NCBI RefSeq assembly: GCF_000021725.1
Contig: NC_012115.1
Location: 452,501 to 516,500, forward strand
Direction: 5' to 3'
DNA from: Nautilia profundicola AmH
Lineage (GTDB): Bacteria > Campylobacterota > Campylobacteria > Campylobacterales > Nautiliaceae
Length of the DNA: 64,000 nt
A program made the position numbers and the translations under genes. Positions 20,108 through 28,915 of the stretch are shown one piece after another. Numbering within the stretch: the first letter of the stretch is position 1; the number at the start of each line of letters is the position of its first letter. The notes under the pieces were generated by a model, which did not search any database, was not told the origin of the DNA, and worked only from the letters and a program-made list of their open reading frames with translations.

Positions 20108-20398
20108 ATGAACGAATTTGAAAAGTATAAGCAATATATAATCAACGGTCAATATTTTGAAGCTCATGAAGTGCTTGAAGAAGTTTGGCAGGAGCTTAGA
20201 AAGACAGATGATGAAATTCAATGGGCTTACAAAGGTCTTATCAATGCCGCTGTTGCAATGGAATTGAAAAAGCGTAAAAGAAAAGAAGAAGTTTATAAAA
20301 TGGTATGGGGTAATTTTGAAAAATACAGGAAATTTTACGAACTATCGGAAGAAATAAAAAAAACGGCGGAATTTGCGGAAAAATACAAGCCGTTTTAA
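20108..20398 (+). CDS. DUF309 domain protein
   Basis: A 96-residue all-helical protein with the DUF309 signature FEAHEVLEEVWQE (about residues 17-29) and a later GLINAAVAMELKK. The biochemical role of the family is not known. An AAAGGG ribosome site precedes the ATG. The stop overlaps the convergent phosphoribosyltransferase by 4 bases. Confidence 0.8.
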   Translation: MNEFEKYKQYIINGQYFEAHEVLEEVWQELRKTDDEIQWAYKGLINAAVAMELKKRKRKEEVYKMVWGNFEKYRKFYELSEEIKKTAEFAEKYKPF

Positions 20399-20817
20399 TA
20401 TACTTCCCAGAAGAAATTTATCCATTCGTTTGTTTCGTGGAAATAAATATCAGGTTTGAATTTTGATGTAGGTTTATAAAAAATAGCTATAGTTTGAAAA
20501 TTTTTATTTGGATATGTTTCTTTTAATACTTTCAACACCTCTATAAACGTATCTCCACTGTCACTTATATCGTCTACAACTAAAATGTTTTCATAGTCTT
20601 TCAAATCAGGAATATTAAATATATTGATGCTATCAAGCTTTTTATCTTTATCATATGAGATAGCGTTAATACTAAAAACTTCTCTCATATTCATTTTTTC
20701 GGCCAAATGATGTGCAAAAGTAAGACCGCCTCTTGCAATAGCAAGAATAGCATCAGGCTTTTTTATGTTGTTGTTTTGTAAGTCATGCTTAAATTCTTCG
20801 AACGTGTAATCTTTCAT
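20395..20817 (-). CDS. Purine-type phosphoribosyltransferase
   Basis: Predicted nucleobase salvage enzyme of 140 residues. ILAIARGGLTFAHHLAE is the substrate region and ILVVDDISDSGDTF is the PRPP-binding motif. Short size and sequence suggest a Gpt- or hypoxanthine-guanine-like enzyme, but base specificity cannot be read. The ATG at 20817 is chosen over a TTG 15 bases upstream because AAAGGAAAAAT directly precedes it. Confidence 0.82.
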   Translation of the reverse strand: MKDYTFEEFKHDLQNNNIKKPDAILAIARGGLTFAHHLAEKMNMREVFSINAISYDKDKKLDSINIFNIPDLKDYENILVVDDISDSGDTFIEVLKVLKETYPNKNFQTIAIFYKPTSKFKPDIYFHETNEWINFFWEVY

Positions 20818-20864
20818 ATTTTTCCTTTGCAATAATTTTATGGTTAATTTAAGTTATAATAACG

Positions 20865-20870
20865 AAATAA
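20865..20870 (+). promoter_or_regulatory. -10 box of the fused membrane protein gene
   Basis: TATAAT 19 bp before the ATG at 20889, with AAAAAGGGTGAG as ribosome site. No convincing -35 is seen. Confidence 0.4.
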
Positions 20871-20888
20871 TAACAAAAAGGGTGAGAA

Positions 20889-23060
20889 ATGGGGTTTGTT
20901 TTTAAGTTTTTTAAAGAATTAAACAGTGCGGGCAATGAAAAATTAATAACTTTAGCAGTTATTTTAGGATTAATAAGCGGTTTTTTACCTTTTTTTAATA
21001 TATTTACTCTTATTATTTTATTCATAGCGTTTACTATTCGTATACCTTTTGGACTTTTTTTAGCGAGTTGGGGAGTTTTTTCAATATTAGGCTATTTTCT
21101 TGATCCGTTTTTTGCAAAAACGGGTTATATCATATTAACTACACCATTTTTAGCTCCTTTGTGGGAATTTTTGTATAATTTGCCGTTAATGAGATGGAGC
21201 GGATATAACAATACCGTAGTAATGGGCGGTTTAATTTGGGGAGTTGTTTTTGGTGTTTTGATATATTATTTTTTAAACAAAAGTATAGAGTTTTATAGAA
21301 ATAAATTGTTTGGATTTTGTTCAAAATACCCTGCTTTAAAATGGATTATCCCTGATTTTTCGAAAAAAACCAAGATTATAAGAATTAGCGGTGTTTTAGG
21401 ATTTTTTATAATATTCGGTGGTATTGGCCTGCTAATTACTCTTTTATTTGATCCGGTTATAAAAAAAGTCACGGAATATAGCCTTTCTAAAATATTTCAC
21501 AAACCTGTGAAAATAGAACAAATTAACACTTCGTTATTCAATGCTCAAATTGATATAAATAATATTCAAGTAGGTGATATTAAGACAGATAAAATTAACT
21601 TAAAACTTTCATGGTATTATTTATTATGGAAAAAGTTTGATATTGAATATCTGAATATTGTTAATGTCCATACCGAAAAAAGTATAAAAGATATAATCAT
21701 TATCTCAAGCAATACCTCTTCACAAAATAATAAATCCAATATATTAAAAAAAATAAATGTATCTCTTCCTAAGCCGGAAGATCTTATCAAAGGTTATAAA
21801 TTAGAATCACTTCAAAAAATTGAAAAATTAAGAAAAGATTATGAAGAGTTTGTTGTTTTAGCCAATCAGGTAAAAAAAGATTTGGCAAATTCTAAAAATA
21901 GTGTTAATCAAATAAAAAATCAGATAAAAGAGCTTGAAAAATTAAGTAAAAATATAAAAACGCCTGATGATATACAAAAAATACTTGCCAAAGTCGATGA
22001 GATTAAAAAAAATATCGGTTTATTAAAAGATAAAATTAAAAATGAAAAAGACAGACTCGTAGTCCTTAAAAAACAGATATTAAATGATTTAGACGAAATA
22101 AAAAAAGCTTCACAAAACGATTACAAAAGACTTGCATCTAAATATGATATGTTGAAAGAAGGTAAATATTATGAATTTGCACAAACATTTCTGCAGCCTG
22201 AAGTAAAGAAATATGTCGAGAAATTTTTGAAATATTATAAATTAATTCAGCCTTATCTTAAAAAAGAAACAAAAGAAAACAATCAATATATTAGATCTAA
22301 AGGTACATATATTACTTATAAAGATAAAATAAAATATCCTGATTTTGTTTTGGAAAAAGGTATTATAAGTGCTAAAAGCAGTGATATAGATGCAAAAACC
22401 GAAGTTGTTAATCTTTCTTCTAATCAAATATTGTTGAATAAACAAGGAATTATTACAATTTCAGCTGTTTCGAAATACTTTAAATCCGCCATGCTTACAG
22501 TCAAATACTTACAAAAAGCAGAGATGGATTTAAATGTAAAGAACATTTTTATCAATAAGCTTAATGCAGGAGAATTGGTTCTTTTAAATCCTAAGATTAA
22601 TGTATTTTCTCATGGTAATATAGACAATGAATATTATAATATAGTCACTTCTGTATATATAGTACCTGAAAAAATAACTTTTGCATCAAACAAATATATT
22701 GCAAAAGTGGTGCAGAAATTAAAAAAACTTAATGTAAAAATTTTAATTAAAGGTAACAATCAAAAATATAATATTAAAATAACTTCTGATATTGATAAAT
22801 TGTTTGCTAATTATTTAAAAGAAGAAATGAATACTCAAATTAAAATTGCAAAATCTAAATTGAAAGATATTTTAAAAGAACAAATTAAAGAGGAAATTTC
22901 AAAAACAGGTTTTGATGCGAATAAATTCAATATTATTAATGATGTTAGCTCTTTTGAAAACAGTATTGATTCATTAAAAAGCAGCTTAAATAAATATACT
23001 AAAGACCAGCTCAGCAAACAGCTTCTAAAAAAAGGAATAGGGGATTTTATAAAATTTTAA
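20889..23060 (+). CDS. Fused TIGR03546-like and TIGR03545-like membrane protein
   Basis: A 723-residue protein. Residues 1-150 hold several hydrophobic segments (LGLISGFLPFFNIFTLIILF, then FLASWGVFSILGYFLDPFF) and resemble the short TIGR03546 family. From about 165 there is another membrane segment and then DPVIKKVTEYSLSKIFHKPVKIEQINTSLF, an AsmA-like start that resembles TIGR03545, with a long coiled coil at about 310-430. In other outer-membrane bacteria these two families are usually neighbouring genes; here they form one polypeptide. Envelope function is likely but unproven, and family assignment is from memory of the signatures. Confidence 0.65.
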   Translation: MGFVFKFFKELNSAGNEKLITLAVILGLISGFLPFFNIFTLIILFIAFTIRIPFGLFLASWGVFSILGYFLDPFFAKTGYIILTTPFLAPLWEFLYNLPLMRWSGYNNTVVMGGLIWGVVFGVLIYYFLNKSIEFYRNKLFGFCSKYPALKWIIPDFSKKTKIIRISGVLGFFIIFGGIGLLITLLFDPVIKKVTEYSLSKIFHKPVKIEQINTSLFNAQIDINNIQVGDIKTDKINLKLSWYYLLWKKFDIEYLNIVNVHTEKSIKDIIIISSNTSSQNNKSNILKKINVSLPKPEDLIKGYKLESLQKIEKLRKDYEEFVVLANQVKKDLANSKNSVNQIKNQIKELEKLSKNIKTPDDIQKILAKVDEIKKNIGLLKDKIKNEKDRLVVLKKQILNDLDEIKKASQNDYKRLASKYDMLKEGKYYEFAQTFLQPEVKKYVEKFLKYYKLIQPYLKKETKENNQYIRSKGTYITYKDKIKYPDFVLEKGIISAKSSDIDAKTEVVNLSSNQILLNKQGIITISAVSKYFKSAMLTVKYLQKAEMDLNVKNIFINKLNAGELVLLNPKINVFSHGNIDNEYYNIVTSVYIVPEKITFASNKYIAKVVQKLKKLNVKILIKGNNQKYNIKITSDIDKLFANYLKEEMNTQIKIAKSKLKDILKEQIKEEISKTGFDANKFNIINDVSSFENSIDSLKSSLNKYTKDQLSKQLLKKGIGDFIKF

Positions 23061-23068
23061 AAAATCCC

Positions 23069-23097
23069 TTGAAATTGCAGTTAAAAATAGTTATAAT
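23069..23097 (+). promoter_or_regulatory. Promoter of the tRNA-Met/tRNA-Phe unit
   Basis: TTGAAA (23069-23074), a 17-bp spacer and TATAAT (23092-23097), 16 bp before the first tRNA base. A close sigma-70 match. Confidence 0.75.
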
Positions 23098-23113
23098 TTC
23101 AGTCCACATAAGT

Positions 23114-23190
23114 GGACTCGTAGCTCAGTTGGTTAGAGCAACCGGCTCATAACCGGTTGGTCGCAGGTTCGAGTCCTGCCGAGTCCACCA
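23114..23190 (+). tRNA. tRNA-Met (anticodon CAT), probably elongator
   Basis: A full cloverleaf of 77 bases with encoded CCA. Acceptor GGACTCG pairs with CGAGTCC, D stem GCTC/GAGC, anticodon stem ACCGG/CCGGT around CTCATAA, T arm GCAGG-TTCGAGT-CCTGC. G1-C72 pairing argues against initiator tRNA. A CAT anticodon could also be tRNA-Ile2 after lysidine modification, but the D arm resembles elongator Met. Confidence 0.93.
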
Positions 23191-23195
23191 CTTAT

Positions 23196-23271
23196 GCCCA
23201 GGTAGCTCAGTCGGTAGAGCAAGGGACTGAAAATCCCTGTGTCGGCGGTTCGATTCCGTCCCTGGGCACCA
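23196..23271 (+). tRNA. tRNA-Phe (anticodon GAA)
   Basis: A cloverleaf of 76 bases with encoded CCA. Acceptor GCCCAGG pairs with CCTGGGC, and the anticodon stem GGGAC...ATCCC (one mismatch-tolerant end) holds GAA. It follows tRNA-Met by 5 bases and shares its promoter. Confidence 0.94.
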
Positions 23272-23404
23272 CTTAAAAATTACTTAGAAAGTGTCTGGCA
23301 CTTATAGATATTGGTTTGTCTTGAAATTCTGATAAAGAAGAAGTTGTCTTGATGATAACGTTATCAGATATAATAAACATACTTCATAAATTATTAACTA
23401 TTAA
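23272..23404. other. Intergenic region after the tRNAs
   Basis: Contains AGTGTCTGGCACTT (23290-23303), the imperfect dyad GATAACGTTATC (23352-23363) and an ATTAACTATTAACTATTTAAC repeat touching the rodA stop. No gene seen. Confidence 0.5.
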
Positions 23405-24478
23405 CTATTTAACTCCATAAGTATGGATAAATTCTTTTCTGCTTATAAGGTTTTCTAAAATAGCAAAAAGTATCATAAAATTAATGAAACTTGTTCCTCC
23501 GTGACTAAGAAGCGGTAAAGGCACTCCTACAACAGGTGCTAAGTTCATTGTCATAGAAATATTAATATAAGAATATACAAATATCATTAAACCTACACCT
23601 GCAAACATTACTTTTGCAAAATAATCTTCTTTTAGTTTTTGAGCGATTTTTAAAAGATAAAAAATTAAAATAAAATAAAGTAAAATTACTCCGCTTCCAC
23701 CGATAAATCCAAATCTTTCCACTAAATATGCAAATATAAAATCGCTGCTTGCAATGGGTAAAAATTTTAATTGTGTCTGAGTGGCTTCTTCTTTGTTTTT
23801 TCCGCTAAAACCACCGCTACCAATTGCTATAATTGATTGACGGACATGATAACTGGGCTTATTCAGAAAGTTTTCTATTCTTTGTTTCTGATAGTCTTTC
23901 ATAATGTATTTGTAATAAATAGGTGCAAATAATATTGCACCGATACTTAATGTTATCCAGATTTTTTTATCAACTCCTATAATAAATAACACTCCAAAAC
24001 CTATTATTAATGTAATAAGAGCTGTTCCTAAATCCGGCTCTTTTGCAATCAATACAAACGGTAAGATAATATAAAAAGAAAGTTTTAAAAATTCCTTAAA
24101 TGTGTAATATGGTCTGGGAGGATATTTGTATATTAAATATCCGAGCATTAATAAAAGAGTGGTTTTCATAAATTCTGAAGGTTGAATTGTTATATTTAAT
24201 ATAGGAATTTTAAGCCATCTTTGTGCTCCTAATATTTTTATTCCTATAGTGTCTACCAAAATAAGCAGGAAAATATTGAACCAATAAATAATAGGTATAA
24301 GCCAAAGCAGTTTTCTTATGGGTAACAAGTAGGTAATTAAAAAAGCCACTATACCTATACCGATATATACTAATTCTTTTATATATAGTCTGTGAGAGAT
24401 TTCATTTACTAAAAACAGACTCAAAAAAATAAAAGGAAGAATAAGAAGGATGAGAGTTATATTGAACTTTTTGGTCAC
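23405..24478 (-). CDS. rodA: Rod-shape-determining peptidoglycan polymerase RodA (SEDS family)
   Basis: Glycosyltransferase that polymerises side-wall peptidoglycan. The 357-residue polytopic membrane protein has the SEDS motifs [16 protein letters not shown] and [10 protein letters not shown], and the late [15 protein letters not shown]. The short N-terminus and AQRW spacing fit RodA better than FtsW. The start is GTG, overlapping the chemoreceptor stop by 4 bases (GTGA). It is the last gene of the ribA-rodA operon. Confidence 0.9.
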   Translation of the reverse strand: MTKKFNITLILLILPFIFLSLFLVNEISHRLYIKELVYIGIGIVAFLITYLLPIRKLLWLIPIIYWFNIFLLILVDTIGIKILGAQRWLKIPILNITIQPSEFMKTTLLLMLGYLIYKYPPRPYYTFKEFLKLSFYIILPFVLIAKEPDLGTALITLIIGFGVLFIIGVDKKIWITLSIGAILFAPIYYKYIMKDYQKQRIENFLNKPSYHVRQSIIAIGSGGFSGKNKEEATQTQLKFLPIASSDFIFAYLVERFGFIGGSGVILLYFILIFYLLKIAQKLKEDYFAKVMFAGVGLMIFVYSYINISMTMNLAPVVGVPLPLLSHGGTSFINFMILFAILENLISRKEFIHTYGVK

Positions 24479-25911
24479 TTACAAGGCTCTTTTATATATT
24501 TTTCAAATACGCTATCAAGTGTTTGTGAAAGTCTGTGAGAAATGTTTTCAATTTCTTCAAAGTTTCTGATGGTCTGTTCTTTATTTGTGATACAAGTTTT
24601 TTCTTTTGTACATTCAAGAGCTTTTTTAGTAAGTATATGAATTTGTTTGTGCAGATGGTCTTTAATTGTTTTATATTCCGGATAGCATCCGATTTTTCTC
24701 ATTGATTCTTCATCGTTTAACCAGCGTCCGAAATCGCATTCATTTTCAGATGAAATATCGATTTCTTTTTCTTCGATAATAGCGTCATGAGCATTTAATT
24801 TGAATATTAAATGAGAAATTTTTGCAAGATCCATGAGCATTCTTGTAAGTGCAAAATCAACATTTTTTCTGTTTTCAAGTGATTTGTCTCTAAATCCTAT
24901 AACCATGTCTTGAACTATTTCGATATCTTCCCTTGAAGTTGTAGCCATTTCGGTAATTTTATCTGAGTTAGCTTGAATTTCACTTGTTTCTTGCTGTAAA
25001 GTTTTAATAGTTATAGAAATTTCGCTTGTAGCTTTTTGTGTTCTTTCGGCAAGTTTTCTTACTTCGTCTGCAACAACTGCAAATCCTCTTCCGTGTTCAC
25101 CTGCACGTGCTGCTTCAATTGCTGCGTTTAATGCAAGCAAGTTAGTCTGGTCTGCAATATCGGTAATTAGTTCTACAATTTTTCCAATTTCGTCGGTTCT
25201 TTGGGAAAGCATGTTGATAGCTTCGTTGGTATGTGCGATAAAGTCGATTAATTCGTTAAGTACGTTTGTTAGATTTTCAATTTTTACAGCGCTGGCATCT
25301 GCACCTTCATATATTTCACCTGAAAGTTCGTCAATTTTAATCATAAATTCTTTTAGTTTAGTATCAAGTGATGTCTTGATTTCATTGATCTGAGTTTTAA
25401 TACCTCCACCCAAATTGTTAAGGGTCATGGCAAGTTCGCTTCTTGCTTGTTCTTTAAGTGCTGTAGAAATTGCATCGATTGCATCGTTAAGCATAATAAC
25501 TGTTCTTCTGAATGTACCTTTGTAACCTTGAGGCGCAATATCGCGATAATCTATTCCGTTTTTAGCTGCGTTGATAGATTCTTTTATATCTCTTTCAAAA
25601 GCTTCAAGTTGGTCTAAAAGATCATTTAAAGCCCATGCTGCCTTGGAAGTAGGATCGGCTGTATTAATATGAGTGATTCTACTTTCAAAATTTCCGTTTG
25701 CAGCTTCAAGAAGAATTCTTTCTATTTCTTTTTGTAGATTGCTTTGATTTTGGGTATTTGTAGAAGAAGAGTTGGATATATAAGCCAGAATTGATACAAT
25801 AAGTCCGATAACGGAAATTCCTGCTGATACATAATCTCCGTTATATCCGGTATATGCACCTAAAATTAAGAAAACAACTCCTCCGATTCCCGCAAGTATT
25901 TTACAATTCAT
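24475..25911 (-). CDS. Methyl-accepting chemotaxis protein with C-terminal CZB domain (CetA-like)
   Basis: Signalling half of a likely split aerotaxis receptor. The 478 residues have two adjacent membrane segments at the N-terminus (about 5-48) with almost no periplasmic loop, a HAMP-like region, the receptor core ([37 protein letters not shown] is recognisable near 260-295), and a C-terminal zinc-binding CZB domain with NAHD, CDFGRWL and DHLHKQIH. Without a periplasmic sensor it must take its signal from the cytoplasm, fitting the PAS protein encoded just before it (11-base overlap). Confidence 0.87.
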   Translation of the reverse strand: MNCKILAGIGGVVFLILGAYTGYNGDYVSAGISVIGLIVSILAYISNSSSTNTQNQSNLQKEIERILLEAANGNFESRITHINTADPTSKAAWALNDLLDQLEAFERDIKESINAAKNGIDYRDIAPQGYKGTFRRTVIMLNDAIDAISTALKEQARSELAMTLNNLGGGIKTQINEIKTSLDTKLKEFMIKIDELSGEIYEGADASAVKIENLTNVLNELIDFIAHTNEAINMLSQRTDEIGKIVELITDIADQTNLLALNAAIEAARAGEHGRGFAVVADEVRKLAERTQKATSEISITIKTLQQETSEIQANSDKITEMATTSREDIEIVQDMVIGFRDKSLENRKNVDFALTRMLMDLAKISHLIFKLNAHDAIIEEKEIDISSENECDFGRWLNDEESMRKIGCYPEYKTIKDHLHKQIHILTKKALECTKEKTCITNKEQTIRNFEEIENISHRLSQTLDSVFEKYIKEPCK

Positions 25912-26434
25912 TGATAATTCCTTTTTGGATTTTTAACATAACTTCATTGAATGTCATATTATGTTTTTCTAATAGATCTTCAACAGCTTTTAAACTGCCT
26001 TCCATTCCTTCAGATGATTCAATATTTAAAAGAGTTTTATATAATGGTTCTATTATTGATTTGAAGCCTTCTCTTGGTTTACGTCTAACTGAATAATAAC
26101 CTATCATATTACCGTTATTGTCATATGTAGGGGAGATATTTGCAAATACCCAATAATAACCACCGTCTTTTCTTAAATTTTTAACAAATCCAAACCATTC
26201 TTTGCCGTTTTGAATATGATCATATAAAACTTTAAAGGCACATCTTGGCATATCCGGATGTCTTAAAATATTATGCGGCTGTCCTAATATTTCATCTTCA
26301 CTATATCCGCTCATTTGTATAAAAATTTGGTTACCGTATAAAATTCTACTTTTTAAATCTGTTTTAGAAATAATAAAATCTTCTTCGTTTAATACCACTT
26401 CTTTTTCTATCGGCGTGACGCTCGGCTTTTTCAT
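25901..26434 (-). CDS. PAS-domain energy-taxis sensor (CetB/Aer-like)
   Basis: A 177-residue protein that is almost only an Aer-type PAS domain: [24 protein letters not shown], then [26 protein letters not shown] (about residues 38-110). In Aer and Campylobacter CetB this domain binds FAD and reports redox state. It lies directly before the CetA-like receptor, as expected for a split Aer system. FAD binding is inferred from the family. Confidence 0.85.
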   Translation of the reverse strand: MKKPSVTPIEKEVVLNEEDFIISKTDLKSRILYGNQIFIQMSGYSEDEILGQPHNILRHPDMPRCAFKVLYDHIQNGKEWFGFVKNLRKDGGYYWVFANISPTYDNNGNMIGYYSVRRKPREGFKSIIEPLYKTLLNIESSEGMEGSLKAVEDLLEKHNMTFNEVMLKIQKGIINEL

Positions 26435-26808
26435 CTTTTCCCCTTTAATTTAATTGCATCGATACCAAAATCGACAATTTTTTCTATTTCATTAAAACTA
26501 TCGATTAATAAAACTATCTTAGAATCCAACAGATATTCGTCTGCAATTTTTTGAAAGATTTTTGCATTTTTTATTGTATCACAAAAAATATATTTTGCAC
26601 CAAGATTTGCGCAAAAAATCAATTCTTTGACGTTTGATGTCAAAACTGCGTAAGGTATATTGTTATTTTTGCAAAAATTAAACAATTCCAAAGAAGAATC
26701 GCAGTATTTGAAGACCAACGTTGCATTGTTTGGTGAGTTTTTAATATCCTCGAGGGTTTCAACTTCAAAAAATTCTTCGTTGCAAAAAGGTTTTTCAAGA
26801 ATTTTCAT
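26431..26808 (-). CDS. Conserved-looking hypothetical protein (125 aa)
   Basis: No family recognised. The protein begins MKILEKPFCNEEFFEVETLEDI and has alternating alpha/beta character (ATLVFKYCDSS, IPYAVLTSNVKELIFCANLGAKYIFCD), with four Cys. The ATG at 26808 with GCAAGGACTGTT upstream is preferred over a longer frame from 26826. It overlaps the genes on both sides (14 and 4 bases), so it is real and translated with the operon. Confidence 0.6.
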   Translation of the reverse strand: MKILEKPFCNEEFFEVETLEDIKNSPNNATLVFKYCDSSLELFNFCKNNNIPYAVLTSNVKELIFCANLGAKYIFCDTIKNAKIFQKIADEYLLDSKIVLLIDSFNEIEKIVDFGIDAIKLKGKR

Positions 26809-26992
26809 AACAGTCCTTGCAGACAAGTTTTCCGTTTTTTTCTTTCATTTCTTTTTTTAATACAAAAGTGCCACAGTTTGAACATTGTACAAATTCATTC
26901 TCATCATTGTCTTTGTTTGTTACTTCTCTTGATTTGATAAAGAAAAAATATATTGCCGCACCTATTAAAACAAATAAAATTATTTTTCCCAT
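26795..26992 (-). CDS. Membrane-anchored zinc-ribbon protein, PP0621-like
   Basis: The 65 residues have one N-terminal membrane segment (IILFVLIGAAIYFFFI) followed by a cytoplasmic zinc ribbon CSNCG...CKDC. This matches the PP0621 type of small protein; the function is unknown. Its ATG overlaps the last base of rsmG. Confidence 0.72.
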   Translation of the reverse strand: MGKIILFVLIGAAIYFFFIKSREVTNKDNDENEFVQCSNCGTFVLKKEMKEKNGKLVCKDCYENS

Positions 26993-27519
26993 TAAATATC
27001 CTTTATAAATATATAATTACGGTTGCCTTTTGAGATAATTTCGGCATTAACTTTAGCCTCTTTTAATTCTTCCAAAGCATTTGAACCTTTGTATAGAAGT
27101 ATTTTACCATTTTTTTCTAAATAAGGCCTTGAAATTTCTATTATTTTTGAGGTGGGCATTACCGCCCTTGTTGTAATTAATTCAACGGGATCAATATCTG
27201 CTTTTTCAAGTCTTGAGGGAACGATTTTTACATTATCTAAATTTAGTTTTATTTTCATATAATTTAAAAAAGAGTATCTTTTTTTTAATGGTTCTACCAA
27301 ATACCATTTTGTTTCCGGCATTGCAATTGCCAAAACTAATCCCGGAAAACCTGCACCAGTTCCAATATCAAGAGCCGTTTTATAATGTTTTATTTTTTCC
27401 AACGGATATAAGGAATCTTCTATTTGTTCCCTAATTTCTTCGGGAGTTTTATAATTTGTAAATTTATGGACTTTATTCCATTTTAAAAGTTCATTTGTAA
27501 ATATGTCGAATTTATTCAT
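26992..27519 (-). CDS. rsmG: 16S rRNA (guanine-N7)-methyltransferase RsmG (GidB)
   Basis: Methylates G527 of 16S rRNA with S-adenosylmethionine. The 175 residues show NKVHKFTNYKTPEEI, then the SAM motif ALDIGTGAGFPGLVLAIAMPE and TTRAVMP. The length is slightly short for the family. The start overlaps the upstream stop by 4 bases (ATGA). Confidence 0.92.
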   Translation of the reverse strand: MNKFDIFTNELLKWNKVHKFTNYKTPEEIREQIEDSLYPLEKIKHYKTALDIGTGAGFPGLVLAIAMPETKWYLVEPLKKRYSFLNYMKIKLNLDNVKIVPSRLEKADIDPVELITTRAVMPTSKIIEISRPYLEKNGKILLYKGSNALEELKEAKVNAEIISKGNRNYIFIKDI

Positions 27520-28193
27520 TTGTCACCTTTACATATATTGTCTTCAATCATTAAATATTCGTCTTTACTCATAATCTTTAAAAGAGACAATAAAGGGAGC
27601 ATTACTCTAAAAAAAACTTTCGGCATTTCTAAAATTAAAGGGTTTTTATTATATTTATCAAATACTTTTATAAAAAGTTCTTTCATGGTGATCACTTTTT
27701 CTCCGCAAAGTTCAAATTCCCCTGTCATGTCTTTTTTTATTATTTCATCAATAAATACAATTAGTTTTTGAATGTTTAATGGTTGTATTTTCATTTTCGG
27801 AGCGAAAATTATCGGAAAATTTTTGAAATATTTTAAATCGTCATATAATTTTTGTCCGTCACCTAAAATTATGGAAGGTTTTAATATAACATAGTTTACA
27901 AGTTCTTTTTTTATAATTTCTTCTGCCATGGCTTTGGTATGTTTATATTTTGAAGGATGGTTTTTTGTTGAACCTAAAGCGGAAATATGTATTAGTTTTT
28001 TGTTTTTTATATTTGGGATAAGTTTTTTAATACTCATTATATGTGAATCTTCATATGTATATTTTTCTTCTTTTAGGATACCGATTGTATTTATTATAAC
28101 GTCAGCATTTTCTATATTTTCAACTAAATTGGATTTAAAATACTTTTTAATGTGACTTGCCACGAATCCATCGGATGTCACAAAAACTTTCAT
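27516..28193 (-). CDS. NAD(P)-binding Rossmann protein, NDUFA9/SDR-like, degenerate cofactor motif
   Basis: The 225 residues resemble atypical SDR proteins (VIINTIGIL, KLIHISALGSTKN, YKHTKAMAEEIIKK, YVILKPSIILG). The N-terminal cofactor loop, usually TGATGFVGxxI, reads VTSDGFVASHI, so the glycine motif is damaged and cofactor binding is uncertain. Likely a membrane- or quinone-related accessory protein, as for NDUFA9 relatives, but this is inference. Confidence 0.72.
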   Translation of the reverse strand: MKVFVTSDGFVASHIKKYFKSNLVENIENADVIINTIGILKEEKYTYEDSHIMSIKKLIPNIKNKKLIHISALGSTKNHPSKYKHTKAMAEEIIKKELVNYVILKPSIILGDGQKLYDDLKYFKNFPIIFAPKMKIQPLNIQKLIVFIDEIIKKDMTGEFELCGEKVITMKELFIKVFDKYNKNPLILEMPKVFFRVMLPLLSLLKIMSKDEYLMIEDNICKGDK

Positions 28194-28750
28194 TATAGTT
28201 TGTGTCCTAATTTTTCTTTTTTAGTTTTTAAATAGTTTTCGTTATACGGATTCGGTTCAACTTTAACAGGTATTCTTTCAACAACTTTTATGTTTTTAAA
28301 AGCAAATTCTTTTTTAGGGTTATTAGTTAAAAGTTTAATCTGTTTGATACCGAAGTGTTTTAATATTTTTTCAACAATGGAAAAATCTCTCATATCGGCT
28401 TCAAAACCTAATTGATGATTAGCTTCAACGGTATCCAGGCCTTTATCTTGAAGAGCGTAAGCATTTACTTTATTAAAAAGACCTATTCCACGTCCCTCTT
28501 GTCTCAAATACAAGACTATTCCTCCGTGTTCATTTATTGTTTTAAGTGCAAATGCCAACTGATCTCCGCAGTCACATTTTAAACTACCCAAAGCATCTCC
28601 GGTAAGACATTCGCTATGAATTCTGATATATGGGATTTCCGGTAGTTTTTCAGTGAAAATAGCTAAATGCTCTTTATCGTTTTCTTTAAAAGATTGTATT
28701 TTAAATATACCGTATTTAGTTGGAAGAGTGGCAATATCGGATATTTTCAA
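28193..28750 (-). CDS. ribA: GTP cyclohydrolase II (riboflavin synthesis)
   Basis: Opens GTP to the first riboflavin intermediate. The 185 residues show the zinc ligands CLTGDALGSLKCDCG, YLRQEGRGIGL with the catalytic Arg, and LLTNNPKKE. The start is set at the TTG at 28750: AAAAAAGGAGAG precedes it and a TATAAT box (28777-28772, minus) lies only 21 bases upstream, which rules out the longer reading frame from 28783. It is the first gene of a seven-overlap operon ending at rodA. Confidence 0.92.
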   Translation of the reverse strand: MKISDIATLPTKYGIFKIQSFKENDKEHLAIFTEKLPEIPYIRIHSECLTGDALGSLKCDCGDQLAFALKTINEHGGIVLYLRQEGRGIGLFNKVNAYALQDKGLDTVEANHQLGFEADMRDFSIVEKILKHFGIKQIKLLTNNPKKEFAFKNIKVVERIPVKVEPNPYNENYLKTKKEKLGHKL

Positions 28751-28783
28751 AAACTCTCCTTTTTTGATAAAATTATACCTCAA

Positions 28784-28915
28784 TTATGAAGTAGTTAAGT
28801 AGATAAGTTGTAAAGTTATGAAAGATTTTTAAATTGAAATGGTGCGGTATTATGTATTTGCTTTTAAAACTTATCTACTTCACAATTTATCTACTTAATA
28901 TATAAAGGATTAAAA
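28784..28915. repeat. Divergent intergenic region with 13-bp inverted repeat
   Basis: Between ribA and argF. AAGTAGATAAGTT (28797-28809) is repeated inverted as AACTTATCTACTT (28868-28880), with a near copy TTTATCTACTTAA (28886-28898). TAAGTTGTAAAGTTATGAA (28804-28822) recurs almost exactly upstream of hemE at about 47519. Origin unknown; it resembles the other simple repeats of the window. Confidence 0.55.

Noticed and set aside
13632-20900. Genomic island or prophage
   Set aside because: There is no integrase, transposase, terminal repeat or tRNA-directed att site; composition shift is limited to the giant gene and repeats.
23113-23190. Initiator tRNA-fMet
   Set aside because: The acceptor begins with a G-C pair, whereas initiator tRNA lacks a 1-72 Watson-Crick pair.
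28751-28783. Longer N-terminus of RibA from 28783
   Set aside because: The extra codons overlap a TATAAT box, while a strong AAGGAGAG site serves the TTG at 28750.
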